Shown here piece by piece: positions 17,278-28,549 of a stretch of 64,000 nucleotides of DNA. The notes under the pieces are model-generated. The model had not been told where the DNA came from, did no database searches, and saw nothing but the letters and a program-made list of their open reading frames with translations. How positions within the stretch are numbered: the stretch's first letter is position 1; every line of letters begins with the position of its first letter. Location of the stretch: contig NZ_QUBR01000002.1 in NCBI RefSeq assembly GCF_003586285.1, forward strand, positions 1,426,001-1,490,000, written 5' to 3'. The stretch is from Aeromicrobium endophyticum. Its GTDB lineage: Bacteria; Actinomycetota; Actinomycetes; Propionibacteriales; Nocardioidaceae. The position numbers and the translations under genes were made by a program.

Positions 17278-17784
17278 GTGGGCACGTCCCAGCGGCGCTA
17301 CGTCCTCGCCGGAGGGCTCGTGGTGGTCGCGGTGGCGCTCGGCGCGATCTTCGGGCTCGTGGTCTCGCGCGCGATCGCCGGCTACGACATCACGCCCGTC
17401 GCCGACCCCACCAGCGCGTCCGTCACGGTCGGCGACCGTCCGCTCGCGGTGTGGGTGCGGCCGTCGACCGCGACGACCTACTGCACGTCGCGGCAGGTCG
17501 GCTCCGGGCGGGAATCGCTCTCGTCGGGACGGGCCTCGCTGTCGGTGACGACAGGCGGCGGCTCGTGGAAGCGGGTCGGCGTCGTCGAGGGGCGCTCCGG
17601 ATCGAAGCACCGGCTCTCGTGCACCGCTGAGTCGAGGCTCGCGATCGGGACGGCCGACAACCCTCGGCTGACGCGCTACGTCGTGCTCGGCGTGGCACTG
17701 GGCGGCACCGCCGTGCTGCTCGTGCTGACCGCGTTCACCCTCGCCCTGGTGACGGCGCTGCGCCGCAGGCCCACGACCGGCTGA
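17278..17784 (+). CDS. Two-helix membrane protein of unknown function
   Basis: A 168-residue protein starting two bases after pmmB. It has an N-terminal membrane helix (YVLAGGLVVVAVALGAIFGLVV), an extracytoplasmic domain of about 100 residues with two cysteines (TTYCTSRQVG and RLSCTAES) that may pair, and a C-terminal helix (YVVLGVALGGTAVLLVLTAFTLALVTAL) with an Arg-rich end. I do not recognise a family. It is the last gene of the punA operon and converges with the ExeM-type nuclease gene. Confidence 0.75.
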   Translation: MGTSQRRYVLAGGLVVVAVALGAIFGLVVSRAIAGYDITPVADPTSASVTVGDRPLAVWVRPSTATTYCTSRQVGSGRESLSSGRASLSVTTGGGSWKRVGVVEGRSGSKHRLSCTAESRLAIGTADNPRLTRYVVLGVALGGTAVLLVLTAFTLALVTALRRRPTTG

Positions 17785-17868
17785 CCCGCTCCTTCTGGGC
17801 CGGTGACCTGGCGACCTGTCAGCGGCCCGGATACGTCGCTGGCTCACCGCCAGATGCGGCGTGAACCG

Positions 17869-20800
17869 CTACCGCCGCCGCACCTTCACGGTGAACGACG
17901 TCGACGAGCCCTCCGCGACGGCGTTGCCCGCGTACGTCACCGTCACCTTCTTGCGAGGACCGGACGTCGAGAAAGTGCCGAGACGTACGCGAGCCTTGCC
18001 GTCCCTGACCGTCCCGGTCGACGTCCTGCCGCCGGCTCGGACGGTCACGGTGCCGCCGTCGACCACGAAGCCGCTGCCCTTGACCGACACCGTCACGAAC
18101 GGCTTGGTGCGCCCGCGGACGATCGTCGACGGCTTGATCGCGATCTTCCTGGTCACGGTCGCAGCCTTGCCCACCGTCACCGACGTCGTCGTCGAGGTCG
18201 GGTCGAACGACTGGCTGCCGGCGTAGTGCACCGTCAGGGGCGTGGTGCCGACCGGGAGCGTGCTCGAGAGCGAGATGGTGGCCGTGCCGGCCGACATCAG
18301 ACCCATCCCGACCAGCTGTCCGCCTGCCTCGACGTACACCACGCCCGCGGCCCCCGGCGCGCCCGTCACGGTGAGCAGGGCGCCGCGTCCGTAGGTGCCG
18401 GGCGTGACCGAGGCGGTCAGACCCGCGACGGCCCTCAGCACGGTCGTCGTCGCCGATGCGCTCGACGAGGCATGCGTCGCATCGCCCGCATAGGCGACGG
18501 TCAGCTCGTGGGTCCCGATGCCGAGGCCCCGCACCGTGAGCGTCGCGGCCCCAGCCGTCAGCTCGCCCGAGGCGAGCACCCGTCCATCGTCCGACACCGT
18601 CACCGGCCCCGTCGGAGTCGTTCCGTCGCCGGTCACCGAGACCTTCACGGTCAGGTCCTCGCCGTCGCGGATCGAGCGGCGGGTGTCGATCGCGGTGGAC
18701 GTGCTCTCACCCTGCTCGGCGTCGAAGCCGATGATCTCGGGATCGTGGTCGCTGGCCCTGAACGGCGTCGTGCCGTCGAACAGGTCGACCGAGTTGTAGT
18801 TGTAGCGGCTGTACTCGCGCCCCGGCGACTCGTACGCGTTGATGTTCCAGACATCCGCGCCGGTGACGTCGGAGTACGCGGCCGGCGAGGCGAACACGTG
18901 GTCGAGCGAGCCGACCTGCCCCTCGAACTGGTACGTCTCCTTGTCGGTCTTCTGCGCCGTGATGTTGACGAAGCCGGCCTTCTCGATGATGTCGACCGGG
19001 TCCTCCTTGTCGTACGAGTTGAAGTCGCCGGTCAGGAAGAGCCGGTCGGTGCCCGCGTCCTGCGCGAACGTGTCGGCGAAGCTGACCAGGGCCGTGGCCT
19101 GCGCCTTGCGCGACGCGTTGGAGCCGCTCTGCCCGTCCTTCTGGTCGGCGTCGAGGCCCGAGCCGGGCGACTTGGACTTGAAGTGGTTGACGATGACCGC
19201 GAACGTCGAGGCACCCGAGCCACCGGCGACCTTGAACGCCTGGGCCAAGGGCTCGCGGGCGTTGTCGAACGCCGAGCTGCCGACCAGGATCTTCGGCGCA
19301 CCGACGGTCTGCACCGCGGCCGGCTGGTAGATGAAGGCCGTGCGGATGACGTCCTCACCCGTCGGCACCTGCGCCGGGCTCGGGACGAACGCCCACGTGC
19401 CTGCTCCGGCCTCAGCGTTGAGCGCCTCGACCAGCGCGCTGAGGGCCGTGTCGCGCGGACGCCCCAGGGTCGCGGAGTTCTCGACCTCCTCGAGCGAGAC
19501 GACGTCGGCCCCGAGCCGGTTGATCGCCGTGACGATCTTGGCCTGCTGGCGGGCCAGGCTGGCGTCCGTGGCGGCCCCGCGCGGCCCGGGACCGCAGTCG
19601 TCGACGGCGATCGGGGTGCCGGCGCGGTCGCGGAAGAACTCGCACGTCGTGCCGGGCTGGGCGTCGTAGGCCTCGCCCGTGAGGGTGAAGTAGTTGAGGA
19701 CGTTGAAGGTGCCGATCTTCACGCCTCCGCCGACGTCGACCGGCCGGGCGGGCCTCGAGCCCGAGAAGGTCGCGGTCTCCTGACCCGCCACCATGCGACC
19801 GGTCGGCTGCAGGCGCCACAGGCTGCGGCGGAAGTCGAGCACGACGGGCTCGGTCACCGTCGCCGTGTCGCCGACACGCACCTGGTTGTCCTTGGTCAGC
19901 CACGGCAGGTCGACGTCCTTGTCGGCCGTGAAGCGGTCGACGTCGGCACCGTCGTCGAGCGTGATCAGCCGGGCCTGGTTGCTGGCCTGGAGCGCGGCCG
20001 CCTCGGCTCCGGGCGACACCACGTTGGTGGGCGAGTCGAGCGGCTTCGTCCCGTCGACCAGACCGATGTCGCCGAAGCGGTCGGTCGTGTAGTTGTTGGT
20101 GACGGTGTACGTGCCCCGCACGTCGAGCAGCATCCCCTCGAGCGACTCGCGCTGGGCCGTTGTCAGGGGGAACGTGACCGTCGCCGGCTCGACAGGGTCG
20201 TGCTGCTGTCCGTCGATGACGGACCAACCGCCGGTGGGCGTCGCGATCTGCGTCAGCCCGAACGACTCCGACACGATGCCGGTGACCGAGACGAAGTCGC
20301 CCGTGGTCACGTTCTTCGCGAAGGCCGCCGACGACACGAAGACCCCGTCGGACGCCGTGTGGCCGGCGATGTCGACGTCGCCCGTGCCCTCGGTCTGGAT
20401 GTAGGCGCCGTCGAAGCCGCCCGACGCGTAGGAGGCCGTCACGACGCCCTCGACCGTCACGTTCGTGCCGACGAGCGGGCTGGTGGTGCCGGTGCCCTGC
20501 ACCTCGGCGATGGTCTTGACCACCGGGTCGGCCGGGGTGTCGTCGAGGGCACACGCCTCCCCGCAGGCCAGCGGCGTGGGCGGCGACAGCGGCGCGAAGT
20601 CTGCGGCGTTGTCGTCGGTGTCGATGCCACCGGCTGCGCGCGCGAGCGATGCCGTCAGGCCGTACCCGCCGGCGGGCTCGGCCGTCTTCTCGAAGGTGTC
20701 GCCCGTGCCGTAGCCGACCAGGTCGACCAGGTCGGTGTCGGCGAGCATCGCCGTCGGGCTCGCGCTGTCGAGCGCGGAGGTCGACCTGGCGAGGGCGACC

Positions 20801-21201
20801 ACTCCCCCGGCACTGCCGCTCGGGTTGATCGTCGACTCGACGTCGAAGGCCGGCAGCGGCTGGCCCCCGGCGCCGTTGCTGGCGCCCTTGACGAGCAGCG
20901 TGCCGCCGGGCTGGATCGTCCGGTCGCCCAGCTCGGCGATGTTGGTCGCCGTGATCGTCGTGCTCGTGGCCGCCTTGTACTGCACCGACCAGCCCGACAG
21001 GTCGACCGGATCGGTCGACGGGTTGTACAGCTCGACGAACTTGTTCGTGTAGCTGGCGCCCGACGAGCCGCCGTTGAGGTAGACCTCGTTGATGACGACG
21101 CCACCGGCGGCGGCCGAGGCCGGGCCTGACGGCAGGGCCACGAGCGAGGCAGCGGACACGGCCGCGGCGGCCGCCCAACGGATGACGATCGACTTCTTCA
21201 T
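17869..21201 (-). CDS. ExeM/NucH-family extracellular endonuclease with Ig-like repeats
   Basis: A 1110-residue secreted enzyme. In order: signal peptide to about residue 31; lamin-tail domain (about 33-150; VVINEVYLNGG, KFVELYNPS); OB-fold segment (about 230-330); and endonuclease/exonuclease/phosphatase domain (about 495-825) with GTFNVLNYF, Glu571-Glu572 in SLEEVEN, Asn672-His673 in VNHFKSKS, Asp726/Asn728 in TGDFNS, Asp767-His768 in SLDHVF and the terminal SDHD at 817-820. All catalytic positions are present. Two bacterial Ig-like repeats and a basic C-terminal module follow. It would degrade extracellular DNA, or RNA, to oligonucleotides. The 5'-nucleotidase gene just upstream shares the C-terminal module, suggesting coordinated surface localisation. 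Confidence 0.9.
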   Translation of the reverse strand: MKKSIVIRWAAAAAVSAASLVALPSGPASAAAGGVVINEVYLNGGSSGASYTNKFVELYNPSTDPVDLSGWSVQYKAATSTTITATNIAELGDRTIQPGGTLLVKGASNGAGGQPLPAFDVESTINPSGSAGGVVALARSTSALDSASPTAMLADTDLVDLVGYGTGDTFEKTAEPAGGYGLTASLARAAGGIDTDDNAADFAPLSPPTPLACGEACALDDTPADPVVKTIAEVQGTGTTSPLVGTNVTVEGVVTASYASGGFDGAYIQTEGTGDVDIAGHTASDGVFVSSAAFAKNVTTGDFVSVTGIVSESFGLTQIATPTGGWSVIDGQQHDPVEPATVTFPLTTAQRESLEGMLLDVRGTYTVTNNYTTDRFGDIGLVDGTKPLDSPTNVVSPGAEAAALQASNQARLITLDDGADVDRFTADKDVDLPWLTKDNQVRVGDTATVTEPVVLDFRRSLWRLQPTGRMVAGQETATFSGSRPARPVDVGGGVKIGTFNVLNYFTLTGEAYDAQPGTTCEFFRDRAGTPIAVDDCGPGPRGAATDASLARQQAKIVTAINRLGADVVSLEEVENSATLGRPRDTALSALVEALNAEAGAGTWAFVPSPAQVPTGEDVIRTAFIYQPAAVQTVGAPKILVGSSAFDNAREPLAQAFKVAGGSGASTFAVIVNHFKSKSPGSGLDADQKDGQSGSNASRKAQATALVSFADTFAQDAGTDRLFLTGDFNSYDKEDPVDIIEKAGFVNITAQKTDKETYQFEGQVGSLDHVFASPAAYSDVTGADVWNINAYESPGREYSRYNYNSVDLFDGTTPFRASDHDPEIIGFDAEQGESTSTAIDTRRSIRDGEDLTVKVSVTGDGTTPTGPVTVSDDGRVLASGELTAGAATLTVRGLGIGTHELTVAYAGDATHASSSASATTTVLRAVAGLTASVTPGTYGRGALLTVTGAPGAAGVVYVEAGGQLVGMGLMSAGTATISLSSTLPVGTTPLTVHYAGSQSFDPTSTTTSVTVGKAATVTRKIAIKPSTIVRGRTKPFVTVSVKGSGFVVDGGTVTVRAGGRTSTGTVRDGKARVRLGTFSTSGPRKKVTVTYAGNAVAEGSSTSFTVKVRRR

Positions 21202-21274
21202 GTGGTCCCCGAGTTCATGGTGGAAGCGGTGCGGTGGACGTGCTGGAGGTCGTGCGGGACGCGGCCAGGCCCGG

Positions 21275-21292
21275 GGCGATCAGCTGATCGCC
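21275..21292. other. Perfect 18-bp palindrome between the two secreted-enzyme genes
   Basis: GGCGATCAGCTGATCGCC is a perfect palindrome 22 bp after the 5'-nucleotidase stop and 74 bp before the ExeM-type start. As RNA it would form an end-to-end stem with no real loop, so an operator for a dimeric regulator of the nuclease gene is as likely as a terminator. Flanking CCGGGG and CCCCGG words could extend a structure. Confidence 0.45.
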
Positions 21293-21313
21293 GTCACCCC
21301 GGATCGCCGGCCC

Positions 21314-24112
21314 CTACTTCTTGAGGACCTTGACCGTGAAGGTGCTCGAGGACCCGTTGGCCACGCTGTTGCCGGAGTAGCTCGCCGTGACCTTCTTCTT
21401 GGCGCCCGAGCTGGTGAACCGGCCGAGACGCACACGGGCCTTGCCGTCGTTGACGGTCGCGCGGTAGCTCTTGCCGCCCTGGCGCAGCGTGACCGTGCCG
21501 CCGTCGACGGTGAATCCGTCACCCCTGACCGACACCGTCACGAACGGCTTGGTGCGGTTGCGGACGATCTTGGCGGGACTGACCGAGGCCTTGCGCAGCG
21601 ACGTGGCGCCCTTGGCGATCGTCGCCGACGTGGTGACGGTCGTCGGATCGAACTTCTCGTCGCCGCCGTAGTACACCTCGAGGCCGTACGAGCCGGGTGC
21701 CAGCGCCACGCCGTCGAGCGTGACCCCACCGGCACCGGCGTACAAGAAGCCCAGACCGACCATCCGCCCGTCCTGGGTGACGTAGACCAGGCCGGACGCC
21801 TCGGAGTCGGCCGTCAGCCTGATCGTGGTGGCCTTGCCGTAGGTGCCGGACGCCGGCGACGCGGCGATGCCCGAGCTGCCCTTGACGATCTCGATCGTGC
21901 CGGCCGCGCTGCTGGACGACGCGGTGTCGTCGTCGCCGGAGTACGACAGCGTGAGTGCCCGCTCTCCGACCGTGAGCTTGCTGGCGTCGACCGAGACGGT
22001 GGCCGTGCCACCGGAGAGCGTGCCGGTGCCGACGACGGTGTCGCCGTCCTTGACCGAGACGGTGCCCGACGGAGCTGCCTCGGCCGCGGAGTCGACCACG
22101 GCGTCGACCGTGAAGGAGGTGCCGGTGCGAGCCTTGGCCGGCACCGTGCCGGTGACAGTCGACGGGATCTTGATCGCGAAGGGCACCGACGCCGTGGTGC
22201 CCGTCGGTGCTGCCGTGACCGACAGCGTCGCCGAGCCCGTGGCTCCCGCCGGCACGTCGAACCCGACGGTCGCCGACCCGTTCGAGACCGGGAACGAGCC
22301 CAGCGCGGTGGTCGTGCCGCCGGACGTGAGGGTCGCGGTCACGGTGGTGTTCTTGGGGCTGCCGAGGGAGGTGAGGTCGAGCTTCGGGAACGTCGCGGAC
22401 ACGCGCTCGCCCTGCTCGTAGGCGTCCTCGAGGCCTCGGGTCTCGACGGTGCGCCGTGCGAAGTCGGGCGAGATCGGGCTGTTCTTCTCGAAGTAGGTGA
22501 TCCACCCGTCACGGTCGACCAGGCCGGTGTCGGTGTTGACGCCCTCCTTGAACGCGCGGAAGTTGTCGCCGCCGGTGGCCAGGAACGAGAACGTGGCGAC
22601 CTTGTACTGCTGGTCGGCCTGCAGCGGCTTGCCGTCGATCGTCACCGAGGTGACCCGACGACCCTCTGGCCGCGTCGCGTCGTACGTGACGTGGACGTTC
22701 TTCGACACACCGAGCTGGAGGTACGGACGTGTCGGGACGTTGCCCGACGCGTCACGCTGCCACTGCTGCTCGAGCACCTTCTTGAGCGACGCACCCGACA
22801 GCCGCACCGAGTTGAGGTTGTTGGCGAACGGGAGCACCGAGTTGAGCTCGGCGAACGTCACGACGCCGTCGGTGTTGGTCTGGCTGCCCGCCACGCCCTT
22901 GTAGGTGAGGTCCGGCGGACGCAGGCCTCCGGGGTTGACGATGCCGAGGTCGGCACCGGCGGGCTGGCCCGCCACCGTCTCGAGCAGCGCATCGGCGACC
23001 AGTCCGCCGGCGGTCGACTCCGACGCGCGGTCCTCGGTGGTGCCGTCGACGAAGGCCCTGGTGATGTCGGCCGTGATCGTGCCCTTGGGCACGCTGCCGA
23101 CCTTGTCGGCGGCGGTCACGGCGTCGTCGCGGATCGTCTTGACCTCGGCCAGCTCGGGGTAGAGCTTGATCAGGTCGGCGTCGGGCGTCGTCAGCCGTGC
23201 GGTGTTCTTGAGCGTGAAGCTCGTGACGTCGCCCGTGTCGGGGTTGACCTTCAGCTTGATCTGGCCGACGTTCTCTCCGTAGTTGCCGGTCTGGATGATC
23301 GGCCGGGTCTTGCCCGAGGCACCCGGCACCGGAGCCGAGTAGGCGTACTTCTGGTGCGTGTGGCCCATGAAGATGGCGTCGACGTCGGCCGAGGTGTCCT
23401 CGACGAGGTGACGGAACACCATGCTTCCCTCGATGGCCTGCGGCAGGGTGAGGGCACCGTCGGGGGCTCCCTCGTGGAACGAGGCGACCATGACGTCGGG
23501 GCGTTGGGCCTCGGGCAGGCCCTTGAGGCGGGTGGCCTCGGCGTTGATGCCCGCGACGGGGTCGCCGAACGTGAGGCCCTCGATACCGGCGGGGCTGACC
23601 AGCGCCGGCGTCTCCTGCGTGACCGCGCCGATCACAGCGATCTTGACCCCGTCGATGTCGAAGGTCGCCGAGGCGTCGAGCGCGGCTGACCCGTCGGACT
23701 TCTTGACGTTGGCGCCGAGGATCGGGAAGTCCGCCCTCGGGATGACGCGGCCGACCAGGTCGTCGTAGCCCTTGTCGAACTCGTGGTTGCCGGTCGCGGT
23801 GGCGTCGAGCCCGACCGAGTTGAGCACGTCGATCGTGGGGTTGTCGTCGTCGACGGCCGAGGTGAACAGGGACGCACCGATGTTGTCGCCGGCCGAGACC
23901 AGCAACGAGTTGCCCGGCGCCTCGCCCTCGAGCTGCTTGATCGTGCCTGCCCACTGCACCGTGTTCTCGTCGATGCGACCGTGGAAGTCGTTGATGCCGA
24001 CCAGGTTGACGGTGACGTCGTCGGCGGCGACGGCCGGGGTGACGGTCAGCAGGGGTGCCCCCAGCAGCGTCGCGGTGGCGACGGCCAGAAGGCGGCGGGA
24101 CGGTGAGCTCAC
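21314..24112 (-). CDS. Secreted bifunctional metallophosphatase/5'-nucleotidase with Ig-like repeats
   Basis: A 932-residue secreted UshA/YfkN-type enzyme that removes phosphate from nucleotides outside the cell. After the signal peptide come the metallophosphatase motifs NLVGINDFHGR, SAGDNIGAS, TATGNHEFDKG and MGHTHQKY. The C-terminal 5'-nucleotidase domain has NPGGLRPP, FAELNSVLPF and ATFSFLATGGDNFRAF. Three to four Ig-like repeats complete the chain, the last being almost a copy of the ExeM tail. The GTG at 24112 is chosen because GGAGGTAA precedes it by 5 nt; an ATG at 24142 is upstream of that site. The ribosome binding site lies inside a perfect hairpin, so expression may be switched at the RNA level. 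Confidence 0.92.
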   Translation of the reverse strand: MSSPSRRLLAVATATLLGAPLLTVTPAVAADDVTVNLVGINDFHGRIDENTVQWAGTIKQLEGEAPGNSLLVSAGDNIGASLFTSAVDDDNPTIDVLNSVGLDATATGNHEFDKGYDDLVGRVIPRADFPILGANVKKSDGSAALDASATFDIDGVKIAVIGAVTQETPALVSPAGIEGLTFGDPVAGINAEATRLKGLPEAQRPDVMVASFHEGAPDGALTLPQAIEGSMVFRHLVEDTSADVDAIFMGHTHQKYAYSAPVPGASGKTRPIIQTGNYGENVGQIKLKVNPDTGDVTSFTLKNTARLTTPDADLIKLYPELAEVKTIRDDAVTAADKVGSVPKGTITADITRAFVDGTTEDRASESTAGGLVADALLETVAGQPAGADLGIVNPGGLRPPDLTYKGVAGSQTNTDGVVTFAELNSVLPFANNLNSVRLSGASLKKVLEQQWQRDASGNVPTRPYLQLGVSKNVHVTYDATRPEGRRVTSVTIDGKPLQADQQYKVATFSFLATGGDNFRAFKEGVNTDTGLVDRDGWITYFEKNSPISPDFARRTVETRGLEDAYEQGERVSATFPKLDLTSLGSPKNTTVTATLTSGGTTTALGSFPVSNGSATVGFDVPAGATGSATLSVTAAPTGTTASVPFAIKIPSTVTGTVPAKARTGTSFTVDAVVDSAAEAAPSGTVSVKDGDTVVGTGTLSGGTATVSVDASKLTVGERALTLSYSGDDDTASSSSAAGTIEIVKGSSGIAASPASGTYGKATTIRLTADSEASGLVYVTQDGRMVGLGFLYAGAGGVTLDGVALAPGSYGLEVYYGGDEKFDPTTVTTSATIAKGATSLRKASVSPAKIVRNRTKPFVTVSVRGDGFTVDGGTVTLRQGGKSYRATVNDGKARVRLGRFTSSGAKKKVTASYSGNSVANGSSSTFTVKVLKK

Positions 24113-24120
24113 GCAGGTTA

Positions 24121-24190
24121 CCTCCGAGAATGTCGGAGGCACCGCTCACGGCTCACCCCCGATGGTGTGCCACCTGAGAGAGCTCTCAGG
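24121..24190 (-). promoter_or_regulatory. Structured leader with hairpin masking the nucleotidase ribosome binding site
   Basis: On the transcript, CCUCCGA (24139-24133) pairs perfectly with UCGGAGG (24127-24121) across 5 nt, burying the GGAGG site. Upstream, GGCAC (24171-24167) can pair with GUGCC (24142-24138), which overlaps the 5' arm of that stem, so the two pairings exclude one another. A 5'-terminal palindrome, CCTGAGAG/CTCTCAGG (24173-24190), would form a further stem. This is the layout of a translational riboswitch or thermosensor. I could not match it to a known class. Confidence 0.5.
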
Positions 24191-24294
24191 AAGTCGTGAG
24201 CACAGCACATCTCGTGATCCGGACGAAGTCAATGCCGTTCGCGAGGACACCATGTGACGAGTCGGTGAAGTTCTGCCACGACTATCCTCGTCCG

Positions 24295-24873
24295 GTGGCC
24301 GCATCCTCGGGAGTCGTGATCGTCGCCGGGCCGTCGGGCTCGGGCAAGTCCCACCTCGCCGCGCGCCTCGGCTGGCCGGTGCTGCGTCTCGACGACTTCT
24401 ATCGCGACGCCGACGCCCCCGACATGCCGCGGTCGAGCCTCGGCATCGTCGACTGGGACCACCCCGGCTCGTGGGACGCCGTGGCCGCGGTCGGTGCCAT
24501 CGCCGAGCTGTGCGCGTCCGGCACCGCCGAGGTGCCCGTGTACGACATCGCGACGAGCCGGCGCACGGGGTCGCACGTGCTGGACGTCCCGTCGGGGCGG
24601 TTCATCGCCGAGGGCCTGTTCGCGCCCGTCATCGTCGACGCCTGTCGGGAGGCCGGGCTGCTCGACGTGGCCATCTGCCTGCGTCGCCACCGCGTCGTGA
24701 CGTTCGGGCTGCGGCTGTTCCGCGACCTGCGCGAGGGACGCAAGTCGCCGTGGGTGCTGGTGCGCCGCGGCTGGCGACTGATGCAGGACGAGCCCCGCAT
24801 CGTCGCCGAGGCCGTCGCGCACGGGTGCGCCCCCGTCACGCCGCGGCAGGCGCGCGCCCGACTGACCGCCTGA
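24295..24873 (+). CDS. P-loop nucleoside kinase-like protein (uridine kinase family)
   Basis: A 192-residue ATP-binding protein. Walker A is VIVAGPSGSGKSHLAARL, followed by RLDDFYRDAD, an acidic substrate or magnesium segment typical of uridine/cytidine kinase and phosphoribulokinase relatives. SLGIVDWDHPGSWD and a lid-like basic stretch LRLFRDLREGRKSPWVLVRRGW come later. The start is GTG 24295, since TATCCT ends 6 nt before it; an ORF extension to 24196 would run through that promoter. The substrate is not proven. Uridine or another nucleoside would fit the neighbouring nuclease and nucleotidase. Confidence 0.75.
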   Translation: MAASSGVVIVAGPSGSGKSHLAARLGWPVLRLDDFYRDADAPDMPRSSLGIVDWDHPGSWDAVAAVGAIAELCASGTAEVPVYDIATSRRTGSHVLDVPSGRFIAEGLFAPVIVDACREAGLLDVAICLRRHRVVTFGLRLFRDLREGRKSPWVLVRRGWRLMQDEPRIVAEAVAHGCAPVTPRQARARLTA

Positions 24874-24936
24874 CGTCCGCTCGTCCGCCCTCAGCGAACA
24901 GCACGCAACCGGCGGAACAAGGCCCTCGTCCACCGG

Positions 24937-24957
24937 GTTGAGCCCATCAGACTCAAC
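24937..24957. promoter_or_regulatory. HAIR-type heat-shock operator before lon
   Basis: GTTGAGC (24937-24943), a 7-bp spacer and ACTCAAC (24951-24957) match the HspR-binding HAIR consensus CTTGAGT-N7-ACTCAAG at 11 of 14 arm positions with exact spacing. It lies 14 bp before the lon start. HspR is known to repress lon in Streptomyces through such a site, so derepression on heat shock is the expected behaviour. Confidence 0.75.
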
Positions 24958-24971
24958 TTGGAGGAAGCATC

Positions 24972-27302
<2,331 letters not shown>

Positions 27303-27322
27303 CGTGTCGCGCCACGCACGAG

Positions 27323-27355
27323 CGAGCCCCGAGACCAACCAGGTCTCGGGGCTCG
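27323..27355. terminator. Bidirectional hairpin terminator between lon and ispH
   Basis: CGAGCCCCGAGACC (27323-27336) pairs with 27342-27355 in a perfect 14-bp stem with a 5-nt loop. It lies in the 99-bp gap between the convergent lon and ispH stop codons and can act on either strand. Confidence 0.85.
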
Positions 27356-27401
27356 TTGCGCGTTGCTCGTCCGATCGGTCCGTTGCTCGATCGGCGAGGG
27401 C

Positions 27402-28397
27402 CTACTTGTACGGGACGCCGGCGGCCTTCATGTCCTTGCGCAGCTCGGGGGGCAGCGCGAAGATCAGGCTCTCGTCGGCCGTGCGGACGGCGTCGGCATC
27501 GGGGTGGCCGTGCTCGCTGAGGTACCCCAGCACGTCCTGCACGAGGTCGTCGGGCACCGAGGCGCCCGACGTGACGCCGACCTTCTCGACGCCGACGAGC
27601 CACGCCTCGTCGATCTCGGAGATGTCGTCGATGCGGTAGGACGCCTTGGCGCCGGCCTCGAGGGCGACCTCGACCAGACGCACGGAGTTGGACGAGTTGG
27701 CCGAGCCCACGACGATCACCAGGTCGGCGTCCTTGGCGATCTCCTTGACCGCGACCTGACGGTTCTGGGTGGCGTAGCAGATGTCGTCACTCGGCGGGTC
27801 CTCGAGCTGGGGAAACTTCTCGCGCAGGCGCCTGACGGTCTCCATCGTCTCGTCGACGCTCAGCGTGGTCTGCGACAGCCACGACAGCCGCGCGCCCTCG
27901 GGGAACTCGAGGTCGTCGACGTCGTCGGGCGTCTGCACGATCGTGATGTCGTCGGGCGCCTCTCCGGCGGTGCCCTCGACCTCTTCGTGGCCGATGTGCC
28001 CGATCAGCAGGATGTGCTTGCCCTCGCTCGCGAAGCGCTTGGCCTCGTGATGGACCTTCGTGACCAGCGGGCAGGTGGCGTCGATGGTCTTGAGGCTGCG
28101 CTCGGCGGCCTCGGCATGCACCATCGGCGAGACGCCGTGGGCCGAGAACACGACGGTGGCCCCCTCGGGGACCTCGTCCAGCTCTTCGACGAACACGGCG
28201 CCACGGGCCGCCAGGTTGTTGACGACGTGCTTGTTGTGCACGATCTGCTTGCGCACGTAGACCGGCGCCCCGTAGAGGTCCAGCGCCTTCTCGACCGTGA
28301 TGACGGCCCGGTCGACGCCTGCGCAGTAGCCGCGCGGGTCGGCGAGCAGCACGCTGCCGCCGACGGAGGGCATGCCGAGAGTGACCTGGGAGGACAT
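27402..28397 (-). CDS. ispH: 4-hydroxy-3-methylbut-2-enyl diphosphate reductase IspH
   Basis: A 331-residue iron-sulphur enzyme for the last step of the MEP isoprenoid pathway, making IPP and DMAPP. The three cluster cysteines are in [24 protein letters not shown] and [17 protein letters not shown] and SAHGVSP supply substrate-binding histidines, with TQNRQ and [10 protein letters not shown] completing the site. Start: TACCAT lies 7 nt before ATG 28397 in a leaderless arrangement; ATG 28406 overlaps that hexamer and is less likely. It diverges from the riboswitch-controlled NlpC/P60 gene. Confidence 0.95.
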   Translation of the reverse strand: MSSQVTLGMPSVGGSVLLADPRGYCAGVDRAVITVEKALDLYGAPVYVRKQIVHNKHVVNNLAARGAVFVEELDEVPEGATVVFSAHGVSPMVHAEAAERSLKTIDATCPLVTKVHHEAKRFASEGKHILLIGHIGHEEVEGTAGEAPDDITIVQTPDDVDDLEFPEGARLSWLSQTTLSVDETMETVRRLREKFPQLEDPPSDDICYATQNRQVAVKEIAKDADLVIVVGSANSSNSVRLVEVALEAGAKASYRIDDISEIDEAWLVGVEKVGVTSGASVPDDLVQDVLGYLSEHGHPDADAVRTADESLIFALPPELRKDMKAAGVPYK

Positions 28398-28549
28398 GGT
28401 TGCCATGGTAGGCGATGGGGCCATGGCGGCCCGAAACTGCCAAAGGTCCTGGGACCGCAGGGCGATCAACCTCACACCACCCGGGCGCGCATGATTCGAC
28501 ATCGGTCTGTAACGTTCTGCGGCGTTGGCCTCACCAGGCCGGCACTGCG

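Noticed and set aside
17803-21129. An 1108-codon plus-strand ORF
   Set aside because: It lies antisense to the ExeM-type nuclease, whose signal peptide and catalytic motifs are intact on the minus strand. High GC leaves opposite frames open.
21089-23689. An 866-codon plus-strand ORF
   Set aside because: It is antisense to the 5'-nucleotidase and of low-complexity RG/RR composition without any motif.
24141-24159. CTCACGGCTCACCC considered as a PHO box direct repeat
   Set aside because: Only two loose units with wrong spacing for the Streptomyces PhoP 11-bp repeat.
24173-24190. CCTGAGAG/CTCTCAGG considered as a TPP riboswitch CUGAGA block
   Set aside because: The matching ACCUGAUCUGG block and overall three-way junction are absent.
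27356-27400. CGTTGCTCG/CCGATCGG words repeated after the lon terminator, considered as an attachment site
   Set aside because: They are short, imperfect and without any integrase or tRNA nearby.
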